From: Zerene cesonia
Taxonomy: Eukaryota > Arthropoda > Insecta > Lepidoptera > Pieridae
NCBI RefSeq assembly: GCF_012273895.1
Contig: NC_052116.1
Coordinates: 4,030,001 to 4,094,000, forward strand
Length of the DNA stretch: 64,000 nucleotides
Direction: 5' to 3'
Part shown: positions 53,467 through 64,000 of the stretch, one piece after another
Layout of the letters: each line of letters starts with the position of its first letter
Numbering within the stretch: the first letter of the stretch is position 1
Notes under the pieces: generated by a model
Seen by the model: only the letters and a program-made list of their open reading frames with translations
What the model was told of the DNA's origin: nothing
Databases searched by the model: none
Translations under genes and position numbers: made by a program

Positions 53467-54521
53467 ATGAAGGCGAAAATTGTTATTTTTGTGTTATTTA
53501 ATATTGTGCTTCAACATACAAATGGTAAGTGATAAGCAATTTCATTTGATGGTGAAAATAGGTTTAAATTTATCATATTTTCCTGTGCCTTTCTTTATAA
53601 GATGGGGCAACCCCGCATACGTTCCAGACATTCCATTCATATTTTATTTCTTACATTTATAATATTGAAATGATGTTCTATAACAATAAAATAGTACTCA
53701 AATAATGCGCATAATATGATCTGTTTTAGATTCCTGCATACTGATGTACCTATCGAAATATAGATATTGTTTGCATTGAATTATAATCTAGACAATAAAT
53801 GAATTTCTTTCAGGACAATTACTTTGTTATGTGTGTGGATTTTCGTCAGTTGACTCAGACAGATCATGTTTAACAATTACAAACAGCACACAGACTGTTA
53901 ACTGTTCATTCAAATATTGTACAATTATGAGACAAGAGTTTTTGGTAAGATATTTCTAGATTTTAACATAAAAACTAATAGGACAGAGGTAGATGTGTTA
54001 TGAACACAGTAAAGCGATAATATTATTTATGAAACGGTTTGACCTTATATTAGTTTAAAATACATTCTTAACATAAATAGCGACAGACAATAATTAAGAA
54101 AAGGATTTTTACCATTTTAATTGAGCCGCAGACCGAAGAAAAATGTTAATTGACGTTCAAAATATTTTTACATAAAGTTCTTAGCAATACCTTTGTAAAT
54201 AATAGGATCCCAAAGGAGTTGTAGCAAGTTTTACACGCAGTTGTTTACAATCACCGGATTTCTTGAATCATGAAGTTACGGATTCAACTTTTCGAACATT
54301 CTACCGAGCGTGTACGTCTAATTTATGCAACATAGGTAGGTAACATTTTATCTTAATTGAATGAAATATTTAAATTTATTAATTCGGTTCAAGAAATTGC
54401 AAATTGCTTATCATTGTTTTTTTAAGGTGATGGAATACAATCAGTGACGGGTAGTAATTTATATCCAAGACGCCCAAGTAATGTCACCAACTTATTGGTA
54501 CCTGGAACAGGACACGTGTAG
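53467..54521 (+). CDS. Secreted Ly6/uPAR-type three-finger protein
   Basis: Four exons: 53467-53524, 53814-53944, 54206-54335, 54427-54521; 137 aa, phases consistent. A signal peptide (MKAKIVIFVLFNIVLQHTNG) is followed at once by the Ly6 start LLCYVCG (Cys24, Cys27), and the domain closes with CTSNLCN, the family's terminal Cys-Asn signature. Eight Cys in total fit four disulfides. Possible N-glycosylation sites are NST, NCS and NVT. Insect Ly6 proteins are usually GPI-anchored, with a hydrophobic tail; here the last ~30 residues are polar (GDGIQSVTGSNLYPRRPSN to GHV), so I infer a secreted protein. The fine function is unknown. It lies 534 bases after IR copy B, but no functional link is shown. 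Confidence 0.85.
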
Positions 54522-54629
54522 ACGCAAATTCTGTAATTCACATTTTATTATGTACTGTGCGAGAAATTTGAGTGTATTATAATGAAGCGAGTTAATTTTG
54601 TATCCTAATATAATTATCATATTTTCTAC

Positions 54630-54635
54630 AATAAA
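54630..54635 (+). other. Candidate poly(A) signal for the Ly6 gene
   Basis: AATAAA about 110 bases downstream of the stop codon, just before the repeat at 54664. Confidence 0.5.
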
Positions 54636-54663
54636 ATGGAAACATGCAATATTTATTTATTTA

Positions 54664-54845
54664 CTAGCTGCACCCGGCAAACGCTGTTCTGCCTTACTCT
54701 TATCATTTAGGGGTGTGAAAAATAGATGTTGGCCGATTCTCAAACATACCCGATATGCACACAAAATTTCGTAAGAATCGGTCAAGCCGTTTCGGAGGAG
54801 TATGGCAACGAAAACTGTGACACGAGAATTTTATATATTAGATTT
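54664..54845 (-). repeat. Short interspersed repeat (3-copy family)
   Basis: Reverse complement of the family at 4309-4482 and 57382-57558. It begins ACTAGCTGCACCCGGCAAAC on the plus strand and ends near CGAGAATTTTATATATTAGA. It shares the AAATGATAAGAGTAAGG stretch with the 57382 copy. Confidence 0.85.
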
Positions 54846-54879
54846 ATTATTTATAGTACACATTACCGAAAAAAAAGAA

Positions 54880-55040
54880 AAATTATTAATCGTCATTATA
54901 AAAAAGACATGTGCCGGATATATGCACTAAAAGGCGGCCTTATTGCTCAAGAGCAATTTCTTCCACGCAACCTTTTTGTAAAGGAATGTTTAACGTGTAC
55001 GCGATGGCACAAAGCAATAGCTAATATATATTATTAACGT
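54880..55040 (+). repeat. Probable repeat remnant
   Basis: Contains AAAAGGCGGCCTTATTGCTC and GCAATTTCTTCCACGCAACC, wording I associate with a common lepidopteran repeat. A 103-residue ORF spans it together with the preceding repeat and is not a gene. Confidence 0.4.
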
Positions 55041-55317
55041 AGCACAATCGATATATATATACAACTAATCAAATATTATACAAAAATAGAATTCACATCA
55101 ACAAAAAAGCTAAATAAAAAAAGCAATATCATGTAATTATATTTAGGAGCATCAATCCTAACATAATAATAATGTTGACATATAAGATGTCTATAATAAA
55201 AATATATTTAATTACCATTATGAATATTTAAAATTATGATTCGCCCTTCTACAAGGACGAAAACAACATTCTGATTCCATTACTGAACTAAATGGCATAG
55301 CACTGAGAAACTTTACC

Positions 55318-55515
55318 ATTTTTTTTTAACCCATGGCCGGGCCCCCTGGGAAAGGAGCAGAAATTTGTGTCGGATTATTACCGCACTATAACCTAACCCT
55401 ACTAATGAAGGGACCAGGGCTCACGGGTGATGGTATAGTATAGGACCGCGACCCTCGGCGGCAGACCATCACCGGGCCAAGCGCAGAATTAAAGCGGCAA
55501 CGTGGAATGACCATT
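55318..55515. repeat. Probable repeat remnant, GC-rich
   Basis: A GC-rich block (GGCCGGGCCCCCTGGGAAAG, GACCGCGACCCTCGGCGGCA) follows a T-run in AT-rich DNA. It looks like a fragment of a retroelement, but I cannot assign it and see no second copy here. Confidence 0.4.
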
Positions 55516-56027
55516 TTACCCTCCTGTGGCAATTTTACCTAGCTGACTTTACTATACTAGATAACTAGGCAATTGGTCTAATAAATTGTCTCTTTGTATT
55601 TTGTTGTAGACCAATATTAGCTGAGTGTCTTATAATGCAGACGTTCTATTTTACTATTTATTCCGACTTGATTCTAGTTCTCGGATCTTATATTCATTAT
55701 AGCTATATAAAATAGAAATTGCATCTAATAGCAACCGTAACGATGGTTGCTATAGTGATGGATTATTTTGTAAACTATGTGTGTTTATTGTACTCTTTGG
55801 TAAAATTGCTCTATTAAAATACATTTTCGAATAACTGTATTTTTTTTAAGTTACCTTGTTATTATTTAAGAAATTTTTGAACGTGTGTAAAAATCATTAC
55901 CCACTGAAATGACGTTATTCCAATCGCGAAATGTCATTTAGAATCAAGTTTTAGGTTATGTTTTCTATATTTAGTAAAAATGTAATTAGTAACATAAATT
56001 TATCGTCTTAGTGGTTTAAAACCAAAA
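55516..56027 (+). promoter_or_regulatory. 5' flank of INPP5E
   Basis: AT-rich and immediately upstream of the INPP5E start codon. No TATA box or initiator is clear; the promoter call rests on position. Confidence 0.35.
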
Positions 56028-59000
56028 ATGACAACTTCACCAACTAAAGCAAAACAAAAACTTTCTTTGCGAAAACGACTGTTTGTTAAAAAGTCACCAA
56101 AAGTCGGATGCTATGTAGACACCGATTCTAATGATGAATTCAACCAACCAACCTCACGACCGATGTCTCCAGCTGATCCATTCATAGCACAAAGTGCCCA
56201 CAATGCTGATTCCAGCATGGATCATACTCGAAGCTGTAAAAACTCTGGTTTTGATCCTAACTCTAGTGACGTCCATCCAACCTTATTAGATCATCACAAC
56301 GACGACGAAAAAAATTCCAAATGTTGCAAGACATTCTTTAGACGGTCACGCCCTAAGAGCTTGGTGGAGGGTCATTCTTTAAAAGACGAATCCCATTCAC
56401 GACCAGAGAGTCCTAACAATGATTCTAATAATAGTTTAAGTGGCAATAGTTTATCGTGTACAAAAAGTGAGGAAATACCAAAGGCAACAGTTTCTTTTCC
56501 GAAAGGTGATGATCCTAAGAAAAGTTTTGAGCATTCAGGTTCCTTTGAAGGCATAAAACCAAAAAGTAAGTTGTTCGTGAAAAGGTTATCAGCGGATCAT
56601 TTAATATCCAATGATACAAAGCCGCTGTACCATTCTTCATCACCAGAAAGCGACAGAAGTAATTCTTTGGACCGCAAACGAAGGTATGTTTCTGTTGCTT
56701 AATGCCGTCTGCATATATGTGCTAAAAGAATACATGTTACTGTATTTGTTCAGAGCCAAGTCAACTATAACAAGGTCTTCACATGCTGGAAGCACAGATA
56801 GCTTGGCTCGTCACTCACTGCTTGCTGCACAAGTGCTGCGACTCATACCCACTCAAGAGGCGAGGCAAAGGTTGGGCCATTATTTATGTTTGTTACTTAC
56901 TTATAGTTATTTGTGCTTTTTCATTATTTATTGAATTATGATACTTAATAAAATATTAAACATACTATGCAATTAACATAGAATTTAAATGTTGCTTGTA
57001 TCATTACTGATTATAGTATCATATATTATGTGACTATTATAATTTTCAAATATTGATTGTATGGTATATTAAAATGGTACAAGCGTCGCAGAAGGATTTT
57101 CTTATAGTTTAATTAGCTATGCCAATCAAGATTAGCTGTAGGCTTTAGAGCTGTAAAGTATTAAAAGATTTATATGATGGATCTCACTTATCTACTTTTT
57201 CACAGAAATTATTTATATGGAAGATTAGCATCTAATTCTTTACTAGGCACAGCAGAGTTAGAGCATGTGTTCCCAGATAGGGAAGTTAAAATATTTGTGG
57301 GTACTTGGAATATGAATGGACAATCTCCACCTAGGTAAGTTGAAAATTATACAAAAATATATTTAAATAGCGGCCAAATCTATATATATAAAATTCTCGT
57401 GTCACAGTTTTCGTTGCCATACTCCTCCGAAACGGCTTGATCGATTTTGGTGAAATTTTTTGTGCTTATCCGGTATCTATGAGAATCGGCCAACATCTAT
57501 TTTTTACACCTCTAAATGATAAGAGTAAGGCAAAACAGCGTTTGCCGGGTCAGCTAGTTCCATATAAATAACTCATTTCATATTAAAGTAAATTTTTTAA
57601 AGACCATTCAAAGTAATGGATCATTAAATAATAATGAATTCATATAGTATATCAGGGTAATTGTAAACAGGGGTAATTGAAACAAATATGCATATTGTAC
57701 TGTCTAATTACATAATCCCTTTTTTTATTTCTTTTAGAGAATTAGCCGATTTCATATTCCCAGAAGAAGTGAAGCATGTTCCTGACATATTTGCTATTGG
57801 TACACAAGAGTCATATTCAGAGAGAACAGAGTGGGAGATAACTGTACAAGAAGTATTGGGTCCATCCCATTTACTATTACATTCTTATTACTTGGGTTAG
57901 TCCTACCATACCACTAATGTTTATGAGGATGAATGTATGTTTGTGTCTCTTTCATACAAAAACTACTGAACAGTTTTTGATAATATTTGGCAATGATGTA
58001 GCTTTTGCCTGTTAAATTGCTTGGCACACCTTTGTAAGGAGTTGTAGATGTATGTTTTTTTGTTTCTCATCCACACAAAAAAGGTGATGTGTCTCTGCAT
58101 AAAATTTAATATAGAGATAAATTATAGTCTAAATTAACACATAAGTTACTTTTTATGCGAGCACAACGCGAATTCGCGCCATTAAGGTTGTTTTTATATA
58201 TAAGTTATGTTCAAAGATCAAAAATGCTCCTAAATTCATCATCATCATCATTCAATCAAAAAGTCGTACTCGTTCGACTTTTCCGGCAGTTAAAAGTGAA
58301 CTTAACATGCCTTACTTTGTTGTCACGGCAGTTTTAGTTAAAAGGGAGTACAAGCTTTTTATTACATATATATTATATAATTATGCATCTTCACCAGTTA
58401 CGTGTGAAAAAATACATTTACATGAAATTATTTCTTTACAGGTACACTTCACTTAACAGTATTTATTAGAAGGGACCTGATTTGGTTCTGTTCTCTGCCA
58501 GAAGATGCTAGTCTGTCCGTCCGTCCAGGAACTGCTTTCCGAACAAAGGGAGCTGTGGCAATATCCTTTGCACTATTTGGTTCCACATTTCTATTTGTCA
58601 CCGCCCATTTGACGGCCCATCAGGAGAAAGTCAAGGAGAGACTATCAGATATCAAAAGAATTATCCGATCAATTGATCTACCAAAGAATTTGCCATGTAG
58701 ACATAGGAGTAAAGGTGCGTTTGTTGGTAACATAGTTTAGTCAATATACATAATAGAATTATCTTAATTCTTAGTTAATTAACTTTTGCTCGCGGCTTGG
58801 CACGCGATAAATTTGAAGTAGTTTAATAGATGTTATTATACATATAAATCTTCAATCACTTTATCTATTTAAAAAAAACCCCATCAAAAACTGTTGCGTA
58901 GTTTTAAAGATTTAAGCATACATAAGGACATAGGGACAGAGAAAGCGACTTTGTTTTATATTATGTAGTGATAACTTTCAAAATTTTAATCTATGCTATG

Positions 59001-62000
59001 CAAAAGCTATGTTAAAAAGAATAAAAAACAGTTGTTCAGGAGGCGGGAAACGAACCCGCGTTCTTCGCCGAACCGTAATGCATATCATGAATATGAATTC
59101 GAATTGTTTTTCTATTATTTAGAAATTTTAGATATTCAAAAATTTTTTATTTGTTATTGAGCATTGAGAAGTTAAAGATAATTTTAAATAAAATTATAGA
59201 GTAGGGAAAGCCGCAAAGTTGAATGTTGAACATATAAAATTGGTATTCTTCTTAATTTTATAGTGTGTCTTCTTTTTTTTGCAGATGTAACAAATAATTT
59301 TGACTATGTGTTCTGGTGTGGTGACTTAAACTTTAGACTTGGTGAACCTAGAGCTGCAGTATTGAGGTGGATAGAACAAACTCAGGTATTTAAGATTGAT
59401 TTGATAATATTCGATTAGCCATTTTTTACAATAATCAAGCCACAAAAAGTAAATTTGTAATGATAATGGCATTATAAAATTGAAACGGTAATGATAAGAA
59501 ATATTTAAATCAAAAAATGCAGATAAAGTGCATACTTTGTAAAAAATAACACAGACCATATGAAAAATTTCAAGTTAAATCTATTAAAGTATTAAGTTTT
59601 ATGAGAGAACTTGTACACATAGCTATATCATATAATATTACTTTAACTATGAAAGCAACTTAGTCAAATAAGATCACAAAATTTTTCACCAGATTTATCC
59701 GTTTTATCCACTAGCTTTTAACCGCGGCTTCGCCCGCAAAATTCGCCGTTAGTGATCAAAACAAATTTCCATGGAAACTAAATGTTTCACAGTGCTAAAT
59801 AAGCAAAGCGATAGCAATAAACAAAAGAAACACACACACACATTTATAACATTAGTAAACCTAACAAAGTATTGTGAAAAAATTTGGTATTTTAATATTA
59901 TTTTCAGTTCCCCCTCCCCCCACATTTGCCGCACGGACTCTTGCACGCGGACCAATTGACGGCTGTGCTCGAAGATGGCGCTGCATTCAGAGACTTTAGA
60001 GAAGCCCCTATCAGATTTCCACCTACTTATAAGGTATTTATAACGTGTATCATCATAGCAATTCATTCATTACTTTTGTAAATGGGCGTGGTGCCGAGGG
60101 TTAATTTCATAGAAGTCGTAAAGTCTGTAAGCCCATTTGTTAATCGGAATGTATAAATATAACTATCTCTTTTTCCAAATTCCATACAAATCGGACGTTT
60201 TAGTTTTTAAAAGAGTAAAAAATATTCACTCATCTTTATAGTTAGCTTTTAGACTGGTTGTTCGCCCCGGCTTCGCTCGTAGTACATATATAGCCTATGT
60301 CACTCTGTAAAATTGCAGCTTTTTTGTGGTGAAAGAATTTTGGAAATCGGTCCAGTGGTTTTATAAGTACAAACGTTACAAACACAAAAATACGAAAGTT
60401 TCCTCTTTATAATATTATTATTTATTTATTATTATAAATATGATTTAACATTCGAATTACTCAACAACTCTGTCAATGTATGGTACATTGATATAATTTA
60501 TATAAAGATTTCTAAACACTTATTTATTTTCAGTATGATCCAGGCAGTCAAAAGTTCGACACGTCAAGCAAACAGCGAGTGCCGGCGTACACAGATCGCA
60601 TTCTGTTCAAAGCGAGATGCATGGCAACCAATACATCTGCCCCATTTGCTGGTATATTATTATATGTAACAGCTCGCCTCATTTACTTAAAACGCATATG
60701 TAGTTATTCAAACAAAAATAGTACAACAGACTTTTAAGTAGAACTAATAAAGAGTTGATCTTTATTAGTTTTAGTTTTCGCAAATATTTTAAATGCGAAA
60801 GTGTGTTCCTTTGTTTTTCTTTCACGTCTCCACGGAGCGGTCCCTGTCTGTCTGTCTGTCTGTCTGTCTGTCAGAGAGCTAGAAAGTGACGGGAGTTGCA
60901 TTTGAATAAATCCGAAATTTGTAATTTGACAAGTATGGCAACTGTGAAATGCACTGTTGCGAGCGAAGCCGCGGGCAACAGCCAGCGTTCGAAAATGCCG
61001 AACAAAAGTCAGCGCACGCTGGAAATACGGCACATAGCATTCTCTTTTCTGCCACTTGATTTAGATAATAAGATTTGTATTATAATTTTTTTGTTGTTGT
61101 TCCCTCATAGCAGAATACCAACTTCATTCCTAAATAGCGTTGCTTTTCAGGCTCGGATCCGTACTTCCGAAGATTATCCCTAAACAAAAATACTTACATA
61201 ATACGCACAAAGAATTTGGACACTTTATCACTATCCATAACAAAAAAATAAAAGTCTATCAAATAACATATTTATGTTTAATTTTTTTTACTGGTTAACA
61301 TTTTCATTGGGATTAAAAATATCTTCTTTATAAATTGTATAAATAAGGGTACGGCCCTGGCTATTAAAAGTTAGTTAATAATTTGAATCACATTCGCAAT
61401 ACTATTAAATGCAAACTACATTAAATTGCTTGTAATTAAATGTACAAGCCATATTGTGCTTCATTAATGCCATAACAATCAGTCCCGAGGTCTACCACTA
61501 ATAAAAATACCGTTATACTAATTTAATTACATTTATATATTAATGATTGCACAGATTATTAATTTCTTCCGAATATATTTAACTGAGAGGTCTACTGCGC
61601 TCGTTTTTCTATTGAGAAGTTTTACTTTCTTGTTGGTGAATGTTAGTAAATGTTAAACTGAGTTATGACGTTTCAAAAGTACATCTATTGGAAGTTTATT
61701 GAATAAATAAATTAAATCTACAATAAACTATCCTATATTTAAAGTTGGATAGAACTGTACATGGGGTGCAAATTTGATTAAAATCGGTTGAGTAGTTTAG
61801 GAGTCCATCGCGGACAAACAACGTGACGCGTAATTTATATATATTAAGATACAAGAATCAAATAATTTTATTAGGCTCACCACATGAAAAACACAATAAA
61901 ATGCATACTTAAGAACTAAAAGCAATCATAGGTTTTTAAGTCTGCAAACATTGTTATTTTTGCTGTAATAGACGAATAAACAATTTACCCAGGTCTTCGT

Positions 62001-62554
62001 AGAATTAGCACGGTTCCAGTGACATCTGGGTTGAGGTGCTTAGCGTACAACTCGGTGCAGTCAATATGCACGAGCGACCATAAACCCGTGTGGGGATTGT
62101 TCTCAGCAGCACTACGGCCTGGTACCGATGTGTATGTATTAAACTTCCGTTACATTGAAATATACAAATCTGTGTAAATATTTTTAATACAGAGGTACTT
62201 ATAATAATGATCGATGGTGATATAAAACAATTCTCAATTTTTTTTTGTTTTAAAGTCACTTATGACTATCATTGATAGGAATATGTCTAAATAATATATT
62301 GAATATAATTTTCATTATATTTGGCATTACACACACTACCATGCATACACAACAACACACGTATATAGAATTTTGTTTGTGGTTATGGTCGAATTTGGAC
62401 CTTATAATTCATGTATTTAAGATTAATATTTTATTGCAGGGTCCCATTAGCAGCTGGTCTATTCAACCGTGAAGTGTATCTTGAAGGTATAAAGCGTCGT
62501 CGAGCTCTCTTGGACCATGCGCCTGGAACCTCTGCTGTGTGCAACATACAATAA
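56028..62554 (+). CDS. INPP5E: Inositol polyphosphate 5-phosphatase, INPP5E type
   Basis: Ten exons: 56028-56683, 56754-56870, 57206-57334, 57738-57895, 58442-58714, 59285-59385, 59908-60033, 60534-60651, 61993-62131, 62440-62554; 643 aa, against 644 in human INPP5E. Phases agree. The family removes the 5-phosphate from PI(4,5)P2 and PI(3,4,5)P3, and human INPP5E acts at primary cilia. The N terminus (about 1-218) is polar, Ser/Pro-rich and probably disordered. The catalytic domain shows FVGTWNMNG (about 288-296), the TQES motif (about 323-326), TAHLTAHQEK, WCGDLNFR (455-462), PAYTDRIL (537-544) and SDHKPVWGLF (587-596). PLAAG..NREVYLEGIKRRR follows and the protein ends CNIQ, a CAAX box for farnesylation as in the vertebrate protein. 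The donors of exons 2 and 4 are GTT rather than GTA/GTG. In INPP5E this acts at the membrane; ciliary localisation here is inferred. Confidence 0.95.
57382..57558 (+). repeat. Short interspersed repeat (3-copy family)
   Basis: In INPP5E intron 3. It runs from TATATATAAAATTCTCGTGT to TTGCCGGGTCAGCTAGTT. It is closest to the copy at 54664-54845. Confidence 0.85.
58780..58978 (-). repeat. Non-LTR-type repeat tail in INPP5E intron 5
   Basis: Opens on the plus strand with TTTTGCTCGCGGCTTGGCAC and contains AAACTGTTGCGTAGTTTTAA and GGGACAGAGAAAGCGACTTT. I recognise this wording as a common lepidopteran repeat, named only by resemblance. Confidence 0.6.
59043..59059 (-). repeat. tRNA-like T-arm in a probable SINE remnant
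   Basis: On the minus strand, GCGGG-TTCGTTT-CCCGC forms a perfect 5-bp stem with a 7-base loop, as in a tRNA T-arm or pol III B box. No cloverleaf can be built around it, so this is a SINE or tRNA pseudogene remnant, not a tRNA gene. Confidence 0.5.
59708..59760 (-). repeat. Truncated repeat terminus
   Basis: CTAGCTTTTAACCGCGGCTTCGCCCGC reads on the minus strand as the GCGGGCGAAGCCGCGG terminus of the local repeat family. Only the end is left. Confidence 0.6.
60244..60415 (-). repeat. Non-LTR-type repeat tail in INPP5E intron 7
   Basis: In reverse orientation: it starts with a CGCCCCGGCTTCGCTCG terminus, has ATATATAGCCTATGTCACTC, ATCGGTCCAGTGGTTTTATA and ends with a TACGAAAGTTTCCTCTTTA block. 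Confidence 0.7.
60780..60985 (+). repeat. Interspersed repeat with (CTGT)n tract
   Basis: In INPP5E intron 8. It contains AAATGCGAAAGTGTGTTCCT, a (CTGT)n tract at about 60844-60872 and a GCGAGCGAAGCCGCGGGCAA terminus. An ORF over it is not a gene. Confidence 0.65.
60844..60872 (+). repeat. (CTGT)n microsatellite
   Basis: Seven uninterrupted CTGT units within the repeat at 60780-60985. Confidence 0.95.
61745..61855 (+). repeat. Short repeat tail remnant
   Basis: In INPP5E intron 8, with ATTAAAATCGGTTGAGTAGT and GTGACGCGTAATTTATATAT, in the usual wording of lepidopteran repeat tails. Confidence 0.5.
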
Positions 62555-64000
62555 ATGTGGTAACCACCACTCTATAATGTCAGAAATTTTTCGAAAAAAC
62601 CATTTAAAATTGAACACGAAGACTATGGAAGTTTGACACTTTTAATTCTTTCTTTTTGCAATATATCTGTATTTATTAGTTTAAACCCAACTGTTGAAAT
62701 TATCCACCTGAACTACCGATTGCATTGATATATTTACAACACTTTGTTATTTAATGGTTTCATAAATATGATAAAAATATTTTGAAAATTATTGGTTCCG
62801 ACAATAATAATATGACTAGATGAAAATGCAATGCAATGCATACAATGCATGCAATTCTTTAACTTTGTTGTTAAGAGAATACGTTCAGTAGGTTTTGGTC
62901 GGTAAATTTCATTTTATTTAACAAACGAAATATTCAGGTATTAAACGTATAAGTATTAAGCCACATGTGGGTGTTCTTTATTCCTATGTAATATCGAGTT
63001 AGCTATTCTATTCAGCTTTAACTACTATATTGTATAATAGATTCGTTCTATTCTTTACATTCAATTCATATTTAATAGAATACACCAACAAAATTATCCG
63101 TTTTATTGGTGAATTGTACTTGCCCATTTAATAATGGATGTTCGATGCATATAAAAGTATTAGGGCTAAATTATTTATGTTTTTATGTTTAACACACTAT
63201 TTATTGAAAAAAAAACGAAAGAAGATATAATCATCTAATAATTTTCATATCTCATAAATATATAAAGCTTTGCTTTTTTTATGGATTGAAATTTCATATT
63301 AATAATAATAGTTATTTAAAAAAGACACGTCTAGTCAAATGTGAGTAAAATGTATTCCACAATCATTGTGTTTATAACAATAGTCATTAGGTTAATTAGT
63401 TATAGTAATTAATTTTACATAAAGTATTCCAATAATGTATTGTTAGATTATGTTTGGTCCCAATATTGAACGTAGCTACGTTTGTAGTTGGTTCGCAGAG
63501 CTTATTTGTGTCTAGTTGATGTTATTTTTATTTATTTGTTGTTTTTTGCACTAAGTGTGTACTGTACACTTTCGTATACGATATTATATTTTGTGTTACT
63601 TTAACCTGGTATTATTTGGTTGTGATATATAACTATTATAATAATGGCCTGAATCCTCATAGGATAGCCTCATAGCCTGTGTCCCAGCAGTGGGAACATA
63701 TATGGGCTGATGATGATGTAAAACTAATTACATAATGTAACGTTGAAATTGAAAACCTTATTCCATCGAACCAATAATAGTTTTTTGTCCATTAAAGGTC
63801 CATGGTTTTTTTGAGTCCTAAAATCTTTCAAACTGTTTTGTTGTTTGAAGTAACCAGGTAGTAGGCCTGAGTTTGCGTTTTTATAATTATTTATGAAATA
63901 TTTGAGTTTGTTTGTAAGTGGCAGTTTCGAAAAGGCATATCAATTTCAGTTCAACATTAGTCAAATGTATTTTTTTTTATCTTATATGTATTAATTTAGT
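62555..64000. other. 3' flank of INPP5E
   Basis: AT-rich, no coding segment. It contains a truncated SINE at 63644-63719 and otherwise nothing I can support. Confidence 0.6.
63644..63719 (+). repeat. Truncated SINE tail (tRNA-derived family)
   Basis: CCCAGCAGTGGGAACATATA then GGGCTGATGATGATG matches the tail of the SINE at 1225-1500. The tRNA-like head is missing, so this copy is 5'-truncated. Confidence 0.75.

Noticed and set aside
54726..55037. 103-codon plus-strand ORF
   Set aside because: It reads through one repeat and a second probable repeat remnant, with no splice context.
59030..59100. tRNA gene
   Set aside because: A T-arm is visible, but no acceptor stem, D-arm or anticodon arm can be formed.
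1..64000. CRISPR array, bacterial operon, or horizontally acquired cluster
   Set aside because: No regular spaced repeats and no bacterial gene structure; all genes have introns and animal homologues.

Overview
The window is AT-rich nuclear DNA from an insect, almost certainly a moth or butterfly. The evidence is spliced genes with GT-AG introns, abundant short interspersed repeats of families I associate with Lepidoptera (including a SINE-like family resembling Heliconius Metulj, named from memory), and a tandem pair of IR75-type ionotropic receptors. It is AT-rich intergenic and intronic sequence interrupted by six confidently modelled genes, all reconstructed here by joining exons at splice sites with reading phase checked at every junction. 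There is one 1000-base run of N (40074-41073).

Layout. 1-2507: intergenic, with two repeat insertions. 2508-5657 (-): MBOAT7, a lysophosphatidylinositol acyltransferase, 7 exons. 5658-7128: divergent intergenic region with a SINE-like insertion. 7129-15122 (+): RINT1, a vesicle-tethering and checkpoint protein, 14 exons. 15123-17463: 3' ends of two convergent genes. 17464-29373 (-): an SLC17-family anion/phosphate cotransporter, 8 coding exons, with a 6.55-kb first intron. 29374-42405: about 13 kb with no convincing gene, several decayed repeats, the gap, and one possible orphan exon on the minus strand. 42406-47008 and 47347-52932 (+): two tandem IR75-like chemoreceptor genes, 11 exons each, with identical intron phases. 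53467-54521 (+): a small secreted Ly6/uPAR-type protein. 54522-56027: repeats and a 5' flank. 56028-62554 (+): INPP5E-type inositol polyphosphate 5-phosphatase ending in a CAAX box, 10 exons. 62555-64000: 3' flank with a truncated SINE.

The genes do not form a pathway or an operon-like unit. MBOAT7 and INPP5E both act on phosphoinositides but lie about 50 kb apart, which looks coincidental. The only clear local evolutionary unit is the IR75 tandem duplication. I did not find a convincing undescribed system. The items most worth a second look are the divergence between the two IR75 copies, the orphan exon beside the assembly gap, the unusually GC-rich pocket in the SLC17 first intron, and two perfect inverted repeats in non-coding DNA.
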